Assembly (NCBI RefSeq): GCF_002119725.1 | Contig: NZ_CP021109.1 | Location: 3,906,001-3,970,000, forward strand | Direction: 5' to 3' | DNA length: 64,000 nucleotides | From: Bordetella genomosp. 9 | GTDB taxonomy: Bacteria; Pseudomonadota; Gammaproteobacteria; Burkholderiales; Burkholderiaceae_B | Shown here: piece by piece, positions 24,858 through 33,149 of the stretch | Numbering within the stretch: position 1 is the stretch's first letter | How the letters are laid out: each line of letters starts with the position of its first letter | Program-made: the position numbers and the translations under genes | Notes under the pieces: model-generated | The model's input: the letters and a program-made list of their open reading frames with translations, nothing else | Told to the model about the DNA's origin: nothing | Database searches by the model: none

Positions 24858-26870
24858 ATGCTGATCCTGGATCGACAGGCGTGGATACATTCCGCCAAAT
24901 CGTTTCTGGCCGCAAATATCGCGCTGTACATTGCCCTGGCCACCAACCTGCCCCGTCCGTATTGGGCCATGACCACCGCGTACATCGTGATGCAGCCCGT
25001 GCTCGGCGGCACCAATTCGCGCGGCATCTATCGCGTGGCCGGCACGCTGATCGCAGCGGTCGCGGTGATCGTCATCGTCCCGAACCTGCTGCAAACGCCC
25101 GTGATGCTCAGTCTGGCGTTATCGCTTTGGCTGTCGGCGTGCCTGTTCGTCTCGCTGCTGCACCGCGGTCCTTCCTCATACGTCTTCATGCTGGCCGGCT
25201 ACACCGCGGCCTTCATCGGCTTTCCGGCGGTGCTGGCGCCCGACGCCATCTTCTCCACCGCCCTGGCCCGCAGCGAGGAAATTTTCCTTGGCAGCCTGTG
25301 CGCGGTCCTGGTGGGCGCGCTCGTCTTTCCGAGCTCGATCAAAACGATGGTGCGCCAGCGCATCGACGATCTGATGGGCGACGCGAAACAGTGGTGCGCG
25401 CAGGTGCTGGACCGCCGGGACAGTCCGGACGCGCTGCGGCGCCGGATGGCGGGCAACCTTTCACAGCTGGACCTCATCGTTCCCTTCGCCAAGCGCGACG
25501 ATCCCCGCATGGGCAAGGTGGACGAATGGATGCTCGAGTTGCGCGCGCGCATGCTGGGCATGCTGCCCGTGCTGGCCGCCATCGAAGACCGCTTCAAGAA
25601 TCTTGCGTCGGCCTCCGGCGAAGACGCGGAACTTGGTCAATTGGCTGCCGAGATGCGCGCCTGGGTCGAAAGCAACGAAATTCCCGGCCTGGACGCCCTG
25701 GCGGCGATCCGGCGCCGCATCGCCGCGCAGCATGCGGGCCTGGACGGCTCCCACGCCAGCCTGCTGCGCGCGACACTGAGATTGCGCCTGAACGAACTGG
25801 CGGAGCTGTGGTACGACAGCCGCCAGCTTCAACACGCCATCGCCACAGGCGAAACACCGCCGAAGCCGGCATTCGGGCTGGACCTGCGCCGGCTCGTCCG
25901 CCTGGGCAACCGTCACATCGATTGGGGAATGCTGACGTTTTCCGCGCTGGCGCCCGGGGCCACGCTGTTCGTCTATTGCATGCTGTGGATTGCCGTGGGC
26001 TGGCGCGACGGCGCCTCCGGCGCCATGATGAGCGCGGTGGCGGCTTCGTTCTTCGCCGCGCAGGACGACCCGGCGCCCAACATCCTGGCCTTTCTGTTGT
26101 GGGCGGTCGTGGCGATGGTGATCACGGGCGTGTATCTGTTCGGCATCCTGCCGGCCATCCAGGACTTCGTTCCACTCATCATGGTGATTGCCCCGACCTT
26201 CTTGCTGGTCGGCTTGATGGCATCCCGGCCGAAGCTGTTCCTGCCCGGCATGATCCTGATCACCAACATCGCCACCCTGCTGTCCATCCAGAACGGCGGC
26301 TACGTCGCGGATTTCCAGAGCTACGTCAACTCCTCAATTTCCACGATCATCGGCCTGGCTTTCGCCGCCGTGATGACCCGGCTATTCCGTTCCGTCGGGG
26401 CTGAATGGACGGCGCGGCGCCTGATCCGGCAAGGGTGGGGTGTGCTTGCCGACGCCGCGGAGGGGCGCGGGCGGCAGGACCGTGACCGCTTCCTGGTTCG
26501 CATGCTGGACCTGCTGGGGTTGCTGGCGACCCGGCTGGCGTCGCTGCCCGACGGCAGCGACGTCGCCGCCGTCGACATGCTGGACGACGTCCGTATCGGG
26601 CTGAACATTTTGAATCTGCGGCGCGCGCGCAACCAGCTGCCCGCCGTCAACGTAGTCAACCTGAACCGCCTTCTGTCCATGGTGGCGGCCCATTACCGTT
26701 CGCAACAACGCGCTGGCCGTGGGCTGCCGCCCCCCGCGGCGCTCCGGACGGAACTGGACGCATCCCTATCCCGGCTCGGCACGCTGGTGCCGAGCCAGGC
26801 CCGCGACGAATGCCTGCTCGGTCTGGTGGGGTTGCGGTACGGGCTATTTCCCGGCGCCGGGCCGGATTGA
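24858..26870 (+). CDS. FUSC/AaeB-type aromatic acid exporter family protein
   Basis: This 670-residue inner-membrane protein has two hydrophobic blocks, at about 15-165 and 355-515, separated by a ~190-residue cytoplasmic helical domain. This is the duplicated FUSC arrangement of AaeB. RPYWAMTTAYIVMQPVLGGT near the start is the typical FUSC motif. It starts 5 bp after the outer-membrane lipoprotein gene. It probably exports aromatic acids or similar toxic compounds. It ends the MarR-led operon. Confidence 0.92.
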   Translation: MLILDRQAWIHSAKSFLAANIALYIALATNLPRPYWAMTTAYIVMQPVLGGTNSRGIYRVAGTLIAAVAVIVIVPNLLQTPVMLSLALSLWLSACLFVSLLHRGPSSYVFMLAGYTAAFIGFPAVLAPDAIFSTALARSEEIFLGSLCAVLVGALVFPSSIKTMVRQRIDDLMGDAKQWCAQVLDRRDSPDALRRRMAGNLSQLDLIVPFAKRDDPRMGKVDEWMLELRARMLGMLPVLAAIEDRFKNLASASGEDAELGQLAAEMRAWVESNEIPGLDALAAIRRRIAAQHAGLDGSHASLLRATLRLRLNELAELWYDSRQLQHAIATGETPPKPAFGLDLRRLVRLGNRHIDWGMLTFSALAPGATLFVYCMLWIAVGWRDGASGAMMSAVAASFFAAQDDPAPNILAFLLWAVVAMVITGVYLFGILPAIQDFVPLIMVIAPTFLLVGLMASRPKLFLPGMILITNIATLLSIQNGGYVADFQSYVNSSISTIIGLAFAAVMTRLFRSVGAEWTARRLIRQGWGVLADAAEGRGRQDRDRFLVRMLDLLGLLATRLASLPDGSDVAAVDMLDDVRIGLNILNLRRARNQLPAVNVVNLNRLLSMVAAHYRSQQRAGRGLPPPAALRTELDASLSRLGTLVPSQARDECLLGLVGLRYGLFPGAGPD

Positions 26871-26977
26871 TCGGGGCGCCGCGGCGCTCGATGCTGCCGC
26901 TGCATGCGCCGCGGCGCCCTCGCCGATTCCAGCACCCGGGAAGTCCGTACAATTGCCATCCTTCCCGCAGATCTGCC

Positions 26978-27865
26978 ATGTCCACGCCGCGCGCCTCCTC
27001 GCTCCTGCCCCTCCTGTCCGTCTTCGGCTCCGTCACCTTCCTGGGCCTTGGCACATCGTGGGCCAAGCACACCCTTTTCCCGCTCGTCGGCGCGCAAGGG
27101 ACCACGGCCGTCCGGGTGGGGTTCTCGGCGCTGCTGCTGCTTCTGCTGTGGCGTCCCTGGCGCTGGCGCCTTGCCGACAGGGATGCCCGGATGGTGGCCT
27201 GCTACGGCGCCGCGCTGGGCGCGATGAATCTGTGCTTTTACATGGCCCTGCGCACGATCCCGTTCGGCATCGCCGTGGCGATCGAGTTTTCAGGCCCGTT
27301 GATGGTCGCCCTGCTTTCTTCCCGGCGCGCCTTGGACTTCATCTGGATCCTGCTGGCGATTGCCGGACTCGGGCTGCTGCTACCCATGGTCAACAACGTG
27401 AGCACCCTGGACCCCGCCGGGGTGATGTTCGCGCTTGCCGCGGCGCTGCTTTGGGCAGCCTATATCGTGACCGGCAAGCGTGTCGGGCATCTGCATGCGG
27501 GCCATTCGGTATCGCTGGGGCTCACTGTCGCTGCCTTCGTCGCCGTGCCGGCCGGCATCGCCCATGCCGGCGCGGCCCTGCTTTCTCCGACGGTCCTGCT
27601 GGTGGGCCTGGGCGTCGCCGCTCTGTCCAGCGCCATCCCCATCTCGCTGGAAATGGTTGCCCTCAAACGCCTGCCGAAACAGGCCTTCGGCATCATGCTC
27701 AGCATGGAACCGGCCGTCGCGGCGCTGTTGGCGTTGGTGTTGCTGAACGAGCATCTGACCGGCACCCAGTGGCTGGCCATCGCGCTGGTGATGGCCGCAT
27801 CCATGGGCACGGCCTTGACGGCGCAACGGCCCACGGTCACGCCCGCGGTTTCCTTGCAGGGCTAG
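26978..27865 (+). CDS. EamA/RhtA-type amino-acid or metabolite exporter
   Basis: This 295-residue protein is built of two EamA repeats with about ten hydrophobic segments. The start at 26978 gives MSTPRASSLLPLLSVFGSV; the frame is open further upstream but overlaps the FUSC gene. NLCFYMALRTIPFGIAVAIE and ALVLLNEHLTGTQWLAIALV resemble RhtA, the threonine/homoserine exporter, and KRLPKQAFGIMLSMEPAVAA is characteristic of that subgroup. It lies 107 bp downstream of the efflux operon and is probably transcribed separately. Confidence 0.88.
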   Translation: MSTPRASSLLPLLSVFGSVTFLGLGTSWAKHTLFPLVGAQGTTAVRVGFSALLLLLLWRPWRWRLADRDARMVACYGAALGAMNLCFYMALRTIPFGIAVAIEFSGPLMVALLSSRRALDFIWILLAIAGLGLLLPMVNNVSTLDPAGVMFALAAALLWAAYIVTGKRVGHLHAGHSVSLGLTVAAFVAVPAGIAHAGAALLSPTVLLVGLGVAALSSAIPISLEMVALKRLPKQAFGIMLSMEPAVAALLALVLLNEHLTGTQWLAIALVMAASMGTALTAQRPTVTPAVSLQG

Positions 27866-27917
27866 TAGAAAGGCGCCCCAACGCGGGTCATTCAGGCAAC
27901 ACTGCGCCCCCGAGGCG

Positions 27918-28976
27918 ATGGTTCTTTCAATATTTGCAATGGGTATTTTCTTTCTCGGCTGGGCCGCCCAGTACGAGCGCCACTTCATCAAGTATTTGTC
28001 CGGCCGCTACGGCGTCGAGCATCTTGCCCCGCCCAAGGGGTTGACGCGGCTTCAGCAGATTGCGGCGCCGATTCTCGGCCGCTCGCGGAGCGCCAACTTG
28101 CTCGGCCGAATCTACTGCGGAACGAGAAAGTTCGGCAAAACCGATTTGCTGATCTGCAACGAAGCCAGGATCGATTCGAAAACCAATCCCGCAATCATCA
28201 GGGCATTCCCGGGAAAAAAGGTACTTCTGGTCCGGGACCTGGTGGATACCGCGTTTCTCGATGAATGGCGCGCAGACTTCGATGCCATCTACAGCTTCGA
28301 CTACGAGCAATGCATCGAGCTTGGCATGACCTATATGAATCAGTTCATGCCTGTGGGCTACCAAGAACTGCCTGCTCCCGCCCCCCTGAAAAAAGAGAAC
28401 AGCAAGCCCACGGCATTGTTCATAGGACGGGAAAAGGGCCGCGGCGCGATGCTGATCGGCTTGGCTGACGCGCTGCAAAACTGCGGCTGCAATGTTGACT
28501 TCCGCATTCTTGCCGATGAAAGCACGTCAACCACCACCCCTTATCACATTACTTCGAAGATCGATTATCTCGAACTGCTGGAAGAGACGTTGAAGGCGGA
28601 TGTGCTCGTTGAAATCAACCAGCCCGGCCAGTCGGGCTTCACACTGCGCACGCTTGAAGCCGCCTACTATGGCAAAAAGTTGATCACCGACAACCAGGCG
28701 ATAAAGGAATCGCCTTTGTATCACCCTCACAACGTACTGATAGTCGGCGACAGGGAACAGTGGACCGCTGACCTGTTTCGCGATTTCCTTGATTTGCCGC
28801 TCCGGCGTGTCGGTCGAGAAACGCTATATGAATACTCGCCGGACTTCATGCTCGAGTCGCTGATCAAGAATCATGGCAAGGCGCACCAGTTCTGCCGGCC
28901 CGATGACCGGGACCGATTGAAGGCCGGCCGCATGCGGCGGCGCGGCCCTGCCGACGTTAGGGTGCTTAGCCGATAA
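27918..28976 (+). CDS. Glycosyltransferase-like protein, AT-richer than neighbours
   Basis: This 352-residue product has a C-terminal half resembling a GT-B glycosyltransferase nucleotide-sugar domain: TALFIGREKGRG (~170-181), DVLVEINQPGQSGFTLRTLE and AAYYGKKLITDNQ (~235-265). The N-terminal half contains KKVLLVRDLVDTAFL and FDAIYSFDYEQCIELG. Similar proteins act in surface polysaccharide or LPS synthesis, but the family assignment is tentative. The start is uncertain: GAGG is too close to the ATG at 27918, and the ATG at 27939 has no Shine-Dalgarno. Codons are less GC-rich than in flanking genes, suggesting acquisition. The last 11 bp overlap the convergent gene. Confidence 0.6.
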   Translation: MVLSIFAMGIFFLGWAAQYERHFIKYLSGRYGVEHLAPPKGLTRLQQIAAPILGRSRSANLLGRIYCGTRKFGKTDLLICNEARIDSKTNPAIIRAFPGKKVLLVRDLVDTAFLDEWRADFDAIYSFDYEQCIELGMTYMNQFMPVGYQELPAPAPLKKENSKPTALFIGREKGRGAMLIGLADALQNCGCNVDFRILADESTSTTTPYHITSKIDYLELLEETLKADVLVEINQPGQSGFTLRTLEAAYYGKKLITDNQAIKESPLYHPHNVLIVGDREQWTADLFRDFLDLPLRRVGRETLYEYSPDFMLESLIKNHGKAHQFCRPDDRDRLKAGRMRRRGPADVRVLSR

Positions 28977-29673
28977 CCCGGACCTTTACGCCGACGACCG
29001 GGTCGGAACCGCCCCCGCCCGAGACGTGGATCACACCCGGATCGACCCCGAGCTTGGCCGCCATGGCCTTCTTCGCTTCCTCTGCGACCAGGACTCCCAA
29101 TTCCTTCACCCCCGCCGCGTAGCCCTTGATCTCCACGCGTTTGACATTGGTGAAGTTCACCGTGATCGCCAGCGCGACGATCTTTGCCTCCAGGTTCGAC
29201 CTATCCTGCTCAAGCCGTTCCTTCAGCTTCCGCTTGCTTTTCATCAATCGGTTCAGCGGAAAGATCGACTTCTTGATGCCCTTCACCAAATCCGAGCTCA
29301 GTCCCAGGGTCACGAACCCATCGTCGGCAGAACGGCGCGCACGGGTCGGCGCAACGGGATCGGCGGCCTCAGGCCCAGTGGCGGCTTCAGGCCCAGCGGT
29401 GGCCGGCGCCGCTGGCGCAGCGGGTGCGGTTCCAGCTTCCAGCGAAGAGGCTTGTGACGCGCGGATCCGCTGCATCAACAGCGCGTCCGTCGCGAAGGAC
29501 ATGGCGGGGCGAGCTGCCATCTGCGTCTGAGCGGTCTCCGAATGTTGGTTCGCGGTCGCCCCGTATTCGGCGAATGCCCGCGTGGCGGGGTCCCGGTAAA
29601 CGACAGCGGAGACCTGTACCCCTTCCCCGGAGTGGACTGGCGTGTTGGTGGAGTTAAGGGCGGCAATGGCCAT
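28966..29673 (-). CDS. Hypothetical protein with Ala/Pro-rich linker
   Basis: This 235-residue protein is of unknown family. The first ~75 residues are polar with no signal peptide (MAIAALNSTNTPVHSGEG). A low-complexity linker follows (~80-110: APAAPAAPATAGPEAATGPE). The C-terminal domain has a basic segment (MKSKRKLKERLEQDR) and an alternating beta/helix region ending VSGGGGSDPVVGVKVRVIG. AAGG-type Shine-Dalgarno sequences precede the ATG. A disordered N-terminus plus a compact C-terminal domain would fit a secreted effector, but this is inference. A 9-bp-stem hairpin lies just upstream of the ribosome-binding site. Confidence 0.5.
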   Translation of the reverse strand: MAIAALNSTNTPVHSGEGVQVSAVVYRDPATRAFAEYGATANQHSETAQTQMAARPAMSFATDALLMQRIRASQASSLEAGTAPAAPAAPATAGPEAATGPEAADPVAPTRARRSADDGFVTLGLSSDLVKGIKKSIFPLNRLMKSKRKLKERLEQDRSNLEAKIVALAITVNFTNVKRVEIKGYAAGVKELGVLVAEEAKKAMAAKLGVDPGVIHVSGGGGSDPVVGVKVRVIG

Positions 29674-29684
29674 GTACGACTTCC

Positions 29685-29714
29685 TTATTGCGCATCAAGA
29701 CGAAAGCGCAATAA
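29685..29714 (-). promoter_or_regulatory. Leader hairpin upstream of the hypothetical gene
   Basis: TTATTGCGC (29685-29693) and GCGCAATAA (29706-29714) form a perfect 9-bp stem with a 12-nt loop. On the minus strand it ends right at the GGAAG ribosome-binding site of the gene starting at 29673, so folding could affect translation. Confidence 0.4.
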
Positions 29715-29769
29715 GTGCATCCAGGCGGCGTACCGTTCGACGGGACTCTGTCCGCTTTTTTTGGCGTGC

Positions 29770-29918
29770 ATCGTTAACGGCATCCGCGTCGCCGGCTATG
29801 ACAACGAACCTGCAAACCCGATCGCTGCCAGCTGGACGGCAACGCGCATCCCTACACGTTCGTCAGCGTCAAGCAGTTGATCGAAGACTTCATCGCTGAA
29901 GTAAGCCGGAGGAAATGA
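29770..29918 (+). pseudogene. Remnant of a TumE-type (DUF6516) toxin gene, truncated and frameshifted
   Basis: In one frame the sequence reads VNGIRVAGYDNE, the conserved core of TumE-family toxins. After a one-base shift (around 29808-29820) it continues DRCQLDGNAHPYTFVSVKQL and then IEDFIAEV to a stop at 29916-29918, the normal TumE C-terminus. The first half of the toxin is not recognisable. The stop overlaps the following partner gene region, preserving the toxin-antitoxin order. The toxin should therefore be non-functional. Confidence 0.65.
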
Positions 29919-29920
29919 CT

Positions 29921-30334
29921 ATGGAACGCAAACTGACTATCACCACCCGCCGCGATTGGGCTACCGCGCTGCGCGAAGCCGGCGCGGCAGCCGCCAACGG
30001 TGTGGAGCGTGGTACGTACCAGGGTGAAACGCTGAACTTCGAAACGCCCAGCGCCTTCTTCTCCCGCCTCACATCGAACCGTTGGGCAATGCTCGCTGAA
30101 CTGCAAGGCGCCGGGAACGTGGGCGTGCGCGAACTCGCTCGCCGTCTAGGCCGTGACGTTAAACGCGTGCACGATGACGCAACTGCACTGGTAGAACTCG
30201 GCCTGATCGAGCGTTCGGAAACCGGCGCGCTTTCGTGCCCGTATGTGGATATCCACGTCGATATGCCATGTCCCGGCTCGCAGCATAGAGAGAAGCCACG
30301 AAAGCGGGAAATTCGCCAAGTTTTTAGAATATGA
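29921..30334 (+). CDS. TumA-like HTH antitoxin (partner of broken TumE)
   Basis: This 137-residue protein contains a winged HTH (NVGVRELARRLGRDVKRVHDD, split as NVGVRELARRLGRD and VKRVHDDATALVELGLIERS) of the HVO_A0114/TumA type. It normally follows the DUF6516 toxin gene, as here. GGAGGA (29908-29913) is 7 nt before the ATG at 29921; an ATG at 29915 overlaps the toxin stop but is too close to it. The C-terminal ~20 residues (PGSQHREKPRKREIRQVFRI) look like read-through into tRNA-flanking DNA. It is intact although its toxin is broken. Confidence 0.7.
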   Translation: MERKLTITTRRDWATALREAGAAAANGVERGTYQGETLNFETPSAFFSRLTSNRWAMLAELQGAGNVGVRELARRLGRDVKRVHDDATALVELGLIERSETGALSCPYVDIHVDMPCPGSQHREKPRKREIRQVFRI

Positions 30335-30340
30335 ATTTTT

Positions 30341-30431
30341 TGGCGGACAGAGGGGGATTCGAACCCCCGATACGCTTTTGACGTATACACGCTTTCCAGG
30401 CGTGCGCCTTCAACCACTCGGCCACCTGTCC
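30341..30431 (-). tRNA. tRNA-Ser(GGA)
   Basis: The minus strand reads GGACAGGTGGCCGAGTGG... and ends in an encoded CCA at 30341-30343. The anticodon loop is CTGGAAA (anticodon GGA, reading UCC/UCU). There is a long variable arm, as expected for class II tRNA-Ser, and the T-loop is GGTTCGAATCC. Length is 91 nt. The 3' end faces the AT-richer segment with toxin-antitoxin remnants, the usual orientation for integration at a tRNA gene. Confidence 0.95.
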
Positions 30432-30538
30432 TGATCCGGGATCGCGGCTTCGGCTGGGCGAAGAACCGCAAAACGGCAATCCGCGATTCTAGCAGACTTT
30501 CCGGCCCGTTGTCCTGCGGCCGGCTTTCGGTCCCGCCG

Positions 30539-32278
30539 TCACAGCCGCAGATACCCCTCCACCGCCGCCAGCACCGTCTCCGTCTGCACGGTATGGGCAA
30601 AACGGAACGCATCCCCATAGACGGTCTCGTCGGGGAACTCCGAAATCAGCATCAAGGGGACTTCCTCGGCGACGCCTTCCGTGATCTGCACCGGGATCCC
30701 GTTCATCACTTCGAAGCCGCGCTGCTGCGCGTGGATCTCGAACATGCGCATCTGCCGGGCGTTGAATGCGACCAGCCCTTCCACCTTTTCGGCAAGGCGG
30801 CCGGTGGTGTGCTGCAGCAGCGCTTTCGCCTTATCCGCCCAACCGGGATGATGGCGCATCACCAGGAAAAAACCTTTGGGCACCGTCCAAAGCTCGAACC
30901 CGCGCGGCAGATACCCCGAAAGCGGGCGAGTCCATTCATGCGCGGGATACCCGTGCAGGTTCACATGCAGTTCCGCATTGCTCATGGCCCAGGCTTTGCG
31001 CCGGGCATCCGCTTCGTACCAAGGCGCGTGCTCGCGGTAGCCCAGGTCGTCGCCCAAGGCCGTATAGCGCGCAGCGTGGCTCATATGACGGGGGTTGTGC
31101 GCGCATAGCTCCCGGTGCAGCGCATAGCCATCCGGGTTTTCGGACGCGATCAGCACGAAATGGGCGCCCGGCCGGCCTTTCAGCTGCCCGGCTGCCCGCA
31201 GGGCGCCGACCACGCCCGACGTTTCGTTGGCATGTTGCCCTCCGGAAATCACTACCGGCTTGGCGCTGCCCTTCACATAGGTGCCCAGCACGGCTCTGCC
31301 CTGCCGGGTCTCAACCGTGAAAGGCTCCCCGCCGATTTGCGCCATTTCATGGGCGATGCGGCCGAAGGATAGCGGGCCATCCACTTCAGGCAAAGGCAGC
31401 CCGCTGGCATCCGGCGCCGTGGGCGCGACGGCGGCGAAAGGCTTCAACGCCACCACCGCCTTCGCGGGACCGGCCGCCCCGCGCACGTCGGGCACGATCT
31501 GCCCCGGCTGCAGACCGCGGTTGCCCAAGGGCCGCCCGGAATGGCGCTGGAAGATCTCCAGCAGGCCGAAATACAGGTCTTCATGCAGGGCCTCCACCGT
31601 ACTGATGACCTCGTCCTCATAGCCGGAATCGCGCTCGATCGCGGGGATATCGACGCGCATGTCCAGGCGCTCGAAATACGGCTCGGCTGCGGGCCACGGA
31701 TAGTTGCGCACGGCGTCAACGATTTCCTCGAACACGCGCGAGTACTCCGTCGGCCGCGCCTCGTCGATCTCCACGCCGTCGGCCCGGCCCTGGACCCGCA
31801 CCCATCCGGTCGGCGACAGGCTCACCACGCCCGCATGATCCGCGGCCACGCGGTTGGGCGCGAAGACGCGCGCCGTTTCGGTTCGCCCATCGGCATACTG
31901 CAGTTCCACGACGTAGTGCAGGTCCGCGTCGCCTGCCACGAAATCCAGCCCCACGTCGCCCAGCATGCCGGCAAGGGGATAGGCTTCGAGCGTGAAGCGC
32001 CGCGCCGCCGCCTCTTCCCGCACGGGATAGCGCACCACGACGGCTTCCAGGCCTTCGCGGTCCACTTCTTCAAGGAAAAAGTGCACCAGCGGCTTGTAGG
32101 CGCTGCGGAACACCGCCGTCACGCCGGCGGCGGCCAGGCGTCGCTCGGCGGCGCGCCGCGCCGCTTCATCTTCGAACAGCCACGCCTGCACGCGGGACCC
32201 GCGATACTCGTCCTGCCCGAACTCTCGCACCCATTCGTCCAGCGTTCGTTCGATAACCCTGTCCAGCAATACGGTCAT
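30539..32278 (-). CDS. M14-family zinc carboxypeptidase
   Basis: This 579-residue protein has an N-terminal ~300-residue region of unknown fold and a C-terminal M14 peptidase domain. The zinc motif is GGQHANE (H349, E352) and the third ligand is probably H442 in VNLHGYPAHEW. ENPDGYALHREL contains the substrate-side Asn-Pro-Asp-Gly typical of M14. There is no signal peptide, so it is probably cytoplasmic. It is the last gene of a dipeptide/oligopeptide ABC operon, starting 3 bp after the permease gene, and probably hydrolyses the imported peptide or acyl-amino-acid conjugate. Confidence 0.85.
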   Translation of the reverse strand: MTVLLDRVIERTLDEWVREFGQDEYRGSRVQAWLFEDEAARRAAERRLAAAGVTAVFRSAYKPLVHFFLEEVDREGLEAVVVRYPVREEAAARRFTLEAYPLAGMLGDVGLDFVAGDADLHYVVELQYADGRTETARVFAPNRVAADHAGVVSLSPTGWVRVQGRADGVEIDEARPTEYSRVFEEIVDAVRNYPWPAAEPYFERLDMRVDIPAIERDSGYEDEVISTVEALHEDLYFGLLEIFQRHSGRPLGNRGLQPGQIVPDVRGAAGPAKAVVALKPFAAVAPTAPDASGLPLPEVDGPLSFGRIAHEMAQIGGEPFTVETRQGRAVLGTYVKGSAKPVVISGGQHANETSGVVGALRAAGQLKGRPGAHFVLIASENPDGYALHRELCAHNPRHMSHAARYTALGDDLGYREHAPWYEADARRKAWAMSNAELHVNLHGYPAHEWTRPLSGYLPRGFELWTVPKGFFLVMRHHPGWADKAKALLQHTTGRLAEKVEGLVAFNARQMRMFEIHAQQRGFEVMNGIPVQITEGVAEEVPLMLISEFPDETVYGDAFRFAHTVQTETVLAAVEGYLRL

Positions 32279-32281
32279 GGC

Positions 32282-33145
32282 TTATACCTTTCCAGTGGGG
32301 TCGAGACGGTCGCGCAGCCAGTCGCCCAGCAGGTTCAGTCCCAATACGGTCAGCATGATGGCAAGCCCGGGGAAGACGCTGACCCACCACGCGGTTTGCA
32401 GATAGGTCCTGCCGTCGGCCAGCATGCCGCCCCAGCTCGGGATGGTGGGATCCACACCCAGGCCCAGGAAGGTCAGGCTGCTTTCCAGCAGGATGTTGTT
32501 GGCCACATTCAGCGCCATCAGGATGATCAGCGGCCCCAGCAGATTCGGCACGATGTGATGACGGATCATCGCCAGGTCGCGCACCCCGAACGCGCGCGCG
32601 GCCTGGACGAACTCGCGCTCGCGCAGCGCCAGGACCTGGCCCCGCACCAGCCGGGCGTACTGGACCCACTGGGAGATGACCATGAAGAAGATCACGTTGA
32701 ACAGCCCGCCGCCCAGAATGGAGATGAACGTGATGGCGACCAGGATGAAGGGCAGCGCCAGCTGCACGTCGGCGAAGCGCATCACGATCACGTCCCAGAT
32801 GCCGCGGTAGTAGCCGGCGATCAAGCCCATGACGGTGCCCAGCAGCGCACCGAAGAACACCGACACGAAGCCTGCGGTCAGCGATATCTGGCCGCCGACG
32901 ATCACCCGCGCGAGCACGTCGCGGCCCAGCGGGTCGGTGCCCAGGACGTGCGCCAGCGACTGAAAGGGCGGTGTCAGCCGCGCCGCCAGGTCCATGCCCT
33001 CTCCGCCGTCCGGAAACAGCCAGCCGGACAACAGCACGGCCAGGACCATCGCGGCCGTCAGCACCACTCCCATGATGAATTCCAGGGATCGGAAGCGGTT
33101 GCGCGAGCGGCGCTTGGCCGCCGGAGTGCTCAGCGTCGTGGACAT
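32282..33145 (-). CDS. Dipeptide/oligopeptide ABC permease (DppC-like)
   Basis: This 287-residue inner-membrane permease starts at the ATG at 33145; the longer frame overlaps the other permease gene. The first hydrophobic segment is at ~25-45. LAHVLGTDPLGRDVLARVI is the classic DppC/OppC motif, followed by GLIAGYYRGIWDVIVMRF. The EAA-type loop is EFVQAARAFGVRDLAMIRHH. It pairs with the DppB-like permease encoded 4 bp upstream. Confidence 0.95.
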   Translation of the reverse strand: MSTTLSTPAAKRRSRNRFRSLEFIMGVVLTAAMVLAVLLSGWLFPDGGEGMDLAARLTPPFQSLAHVLGTDPLGRDVLARVIVGGQISLTAGFVSVFFGALLGTVMGLIAGYYRGIWDVIVMRFADVQLALPFILVAITFISILGGGLFNVIFFMVISQWVQYARLVRGQVLALREREFVQAARAFGVRDLAMIRHHIVPNLLGPLIILMALNVANNILLESSLTFLGLGVDPTIPSWGGMLADGRTYLQTAWWVSVFPGLAIMLTVLGLNLLGDWLRDRLDPTGKV

Positions 33146-33149
33146 GGGC

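Noticed and set aside
27866..30340. Integrase or insertion sequence explaining the AT-richer segment
   Set aside because: No transposase or integrase frame and no terminal inverted repeats were found.
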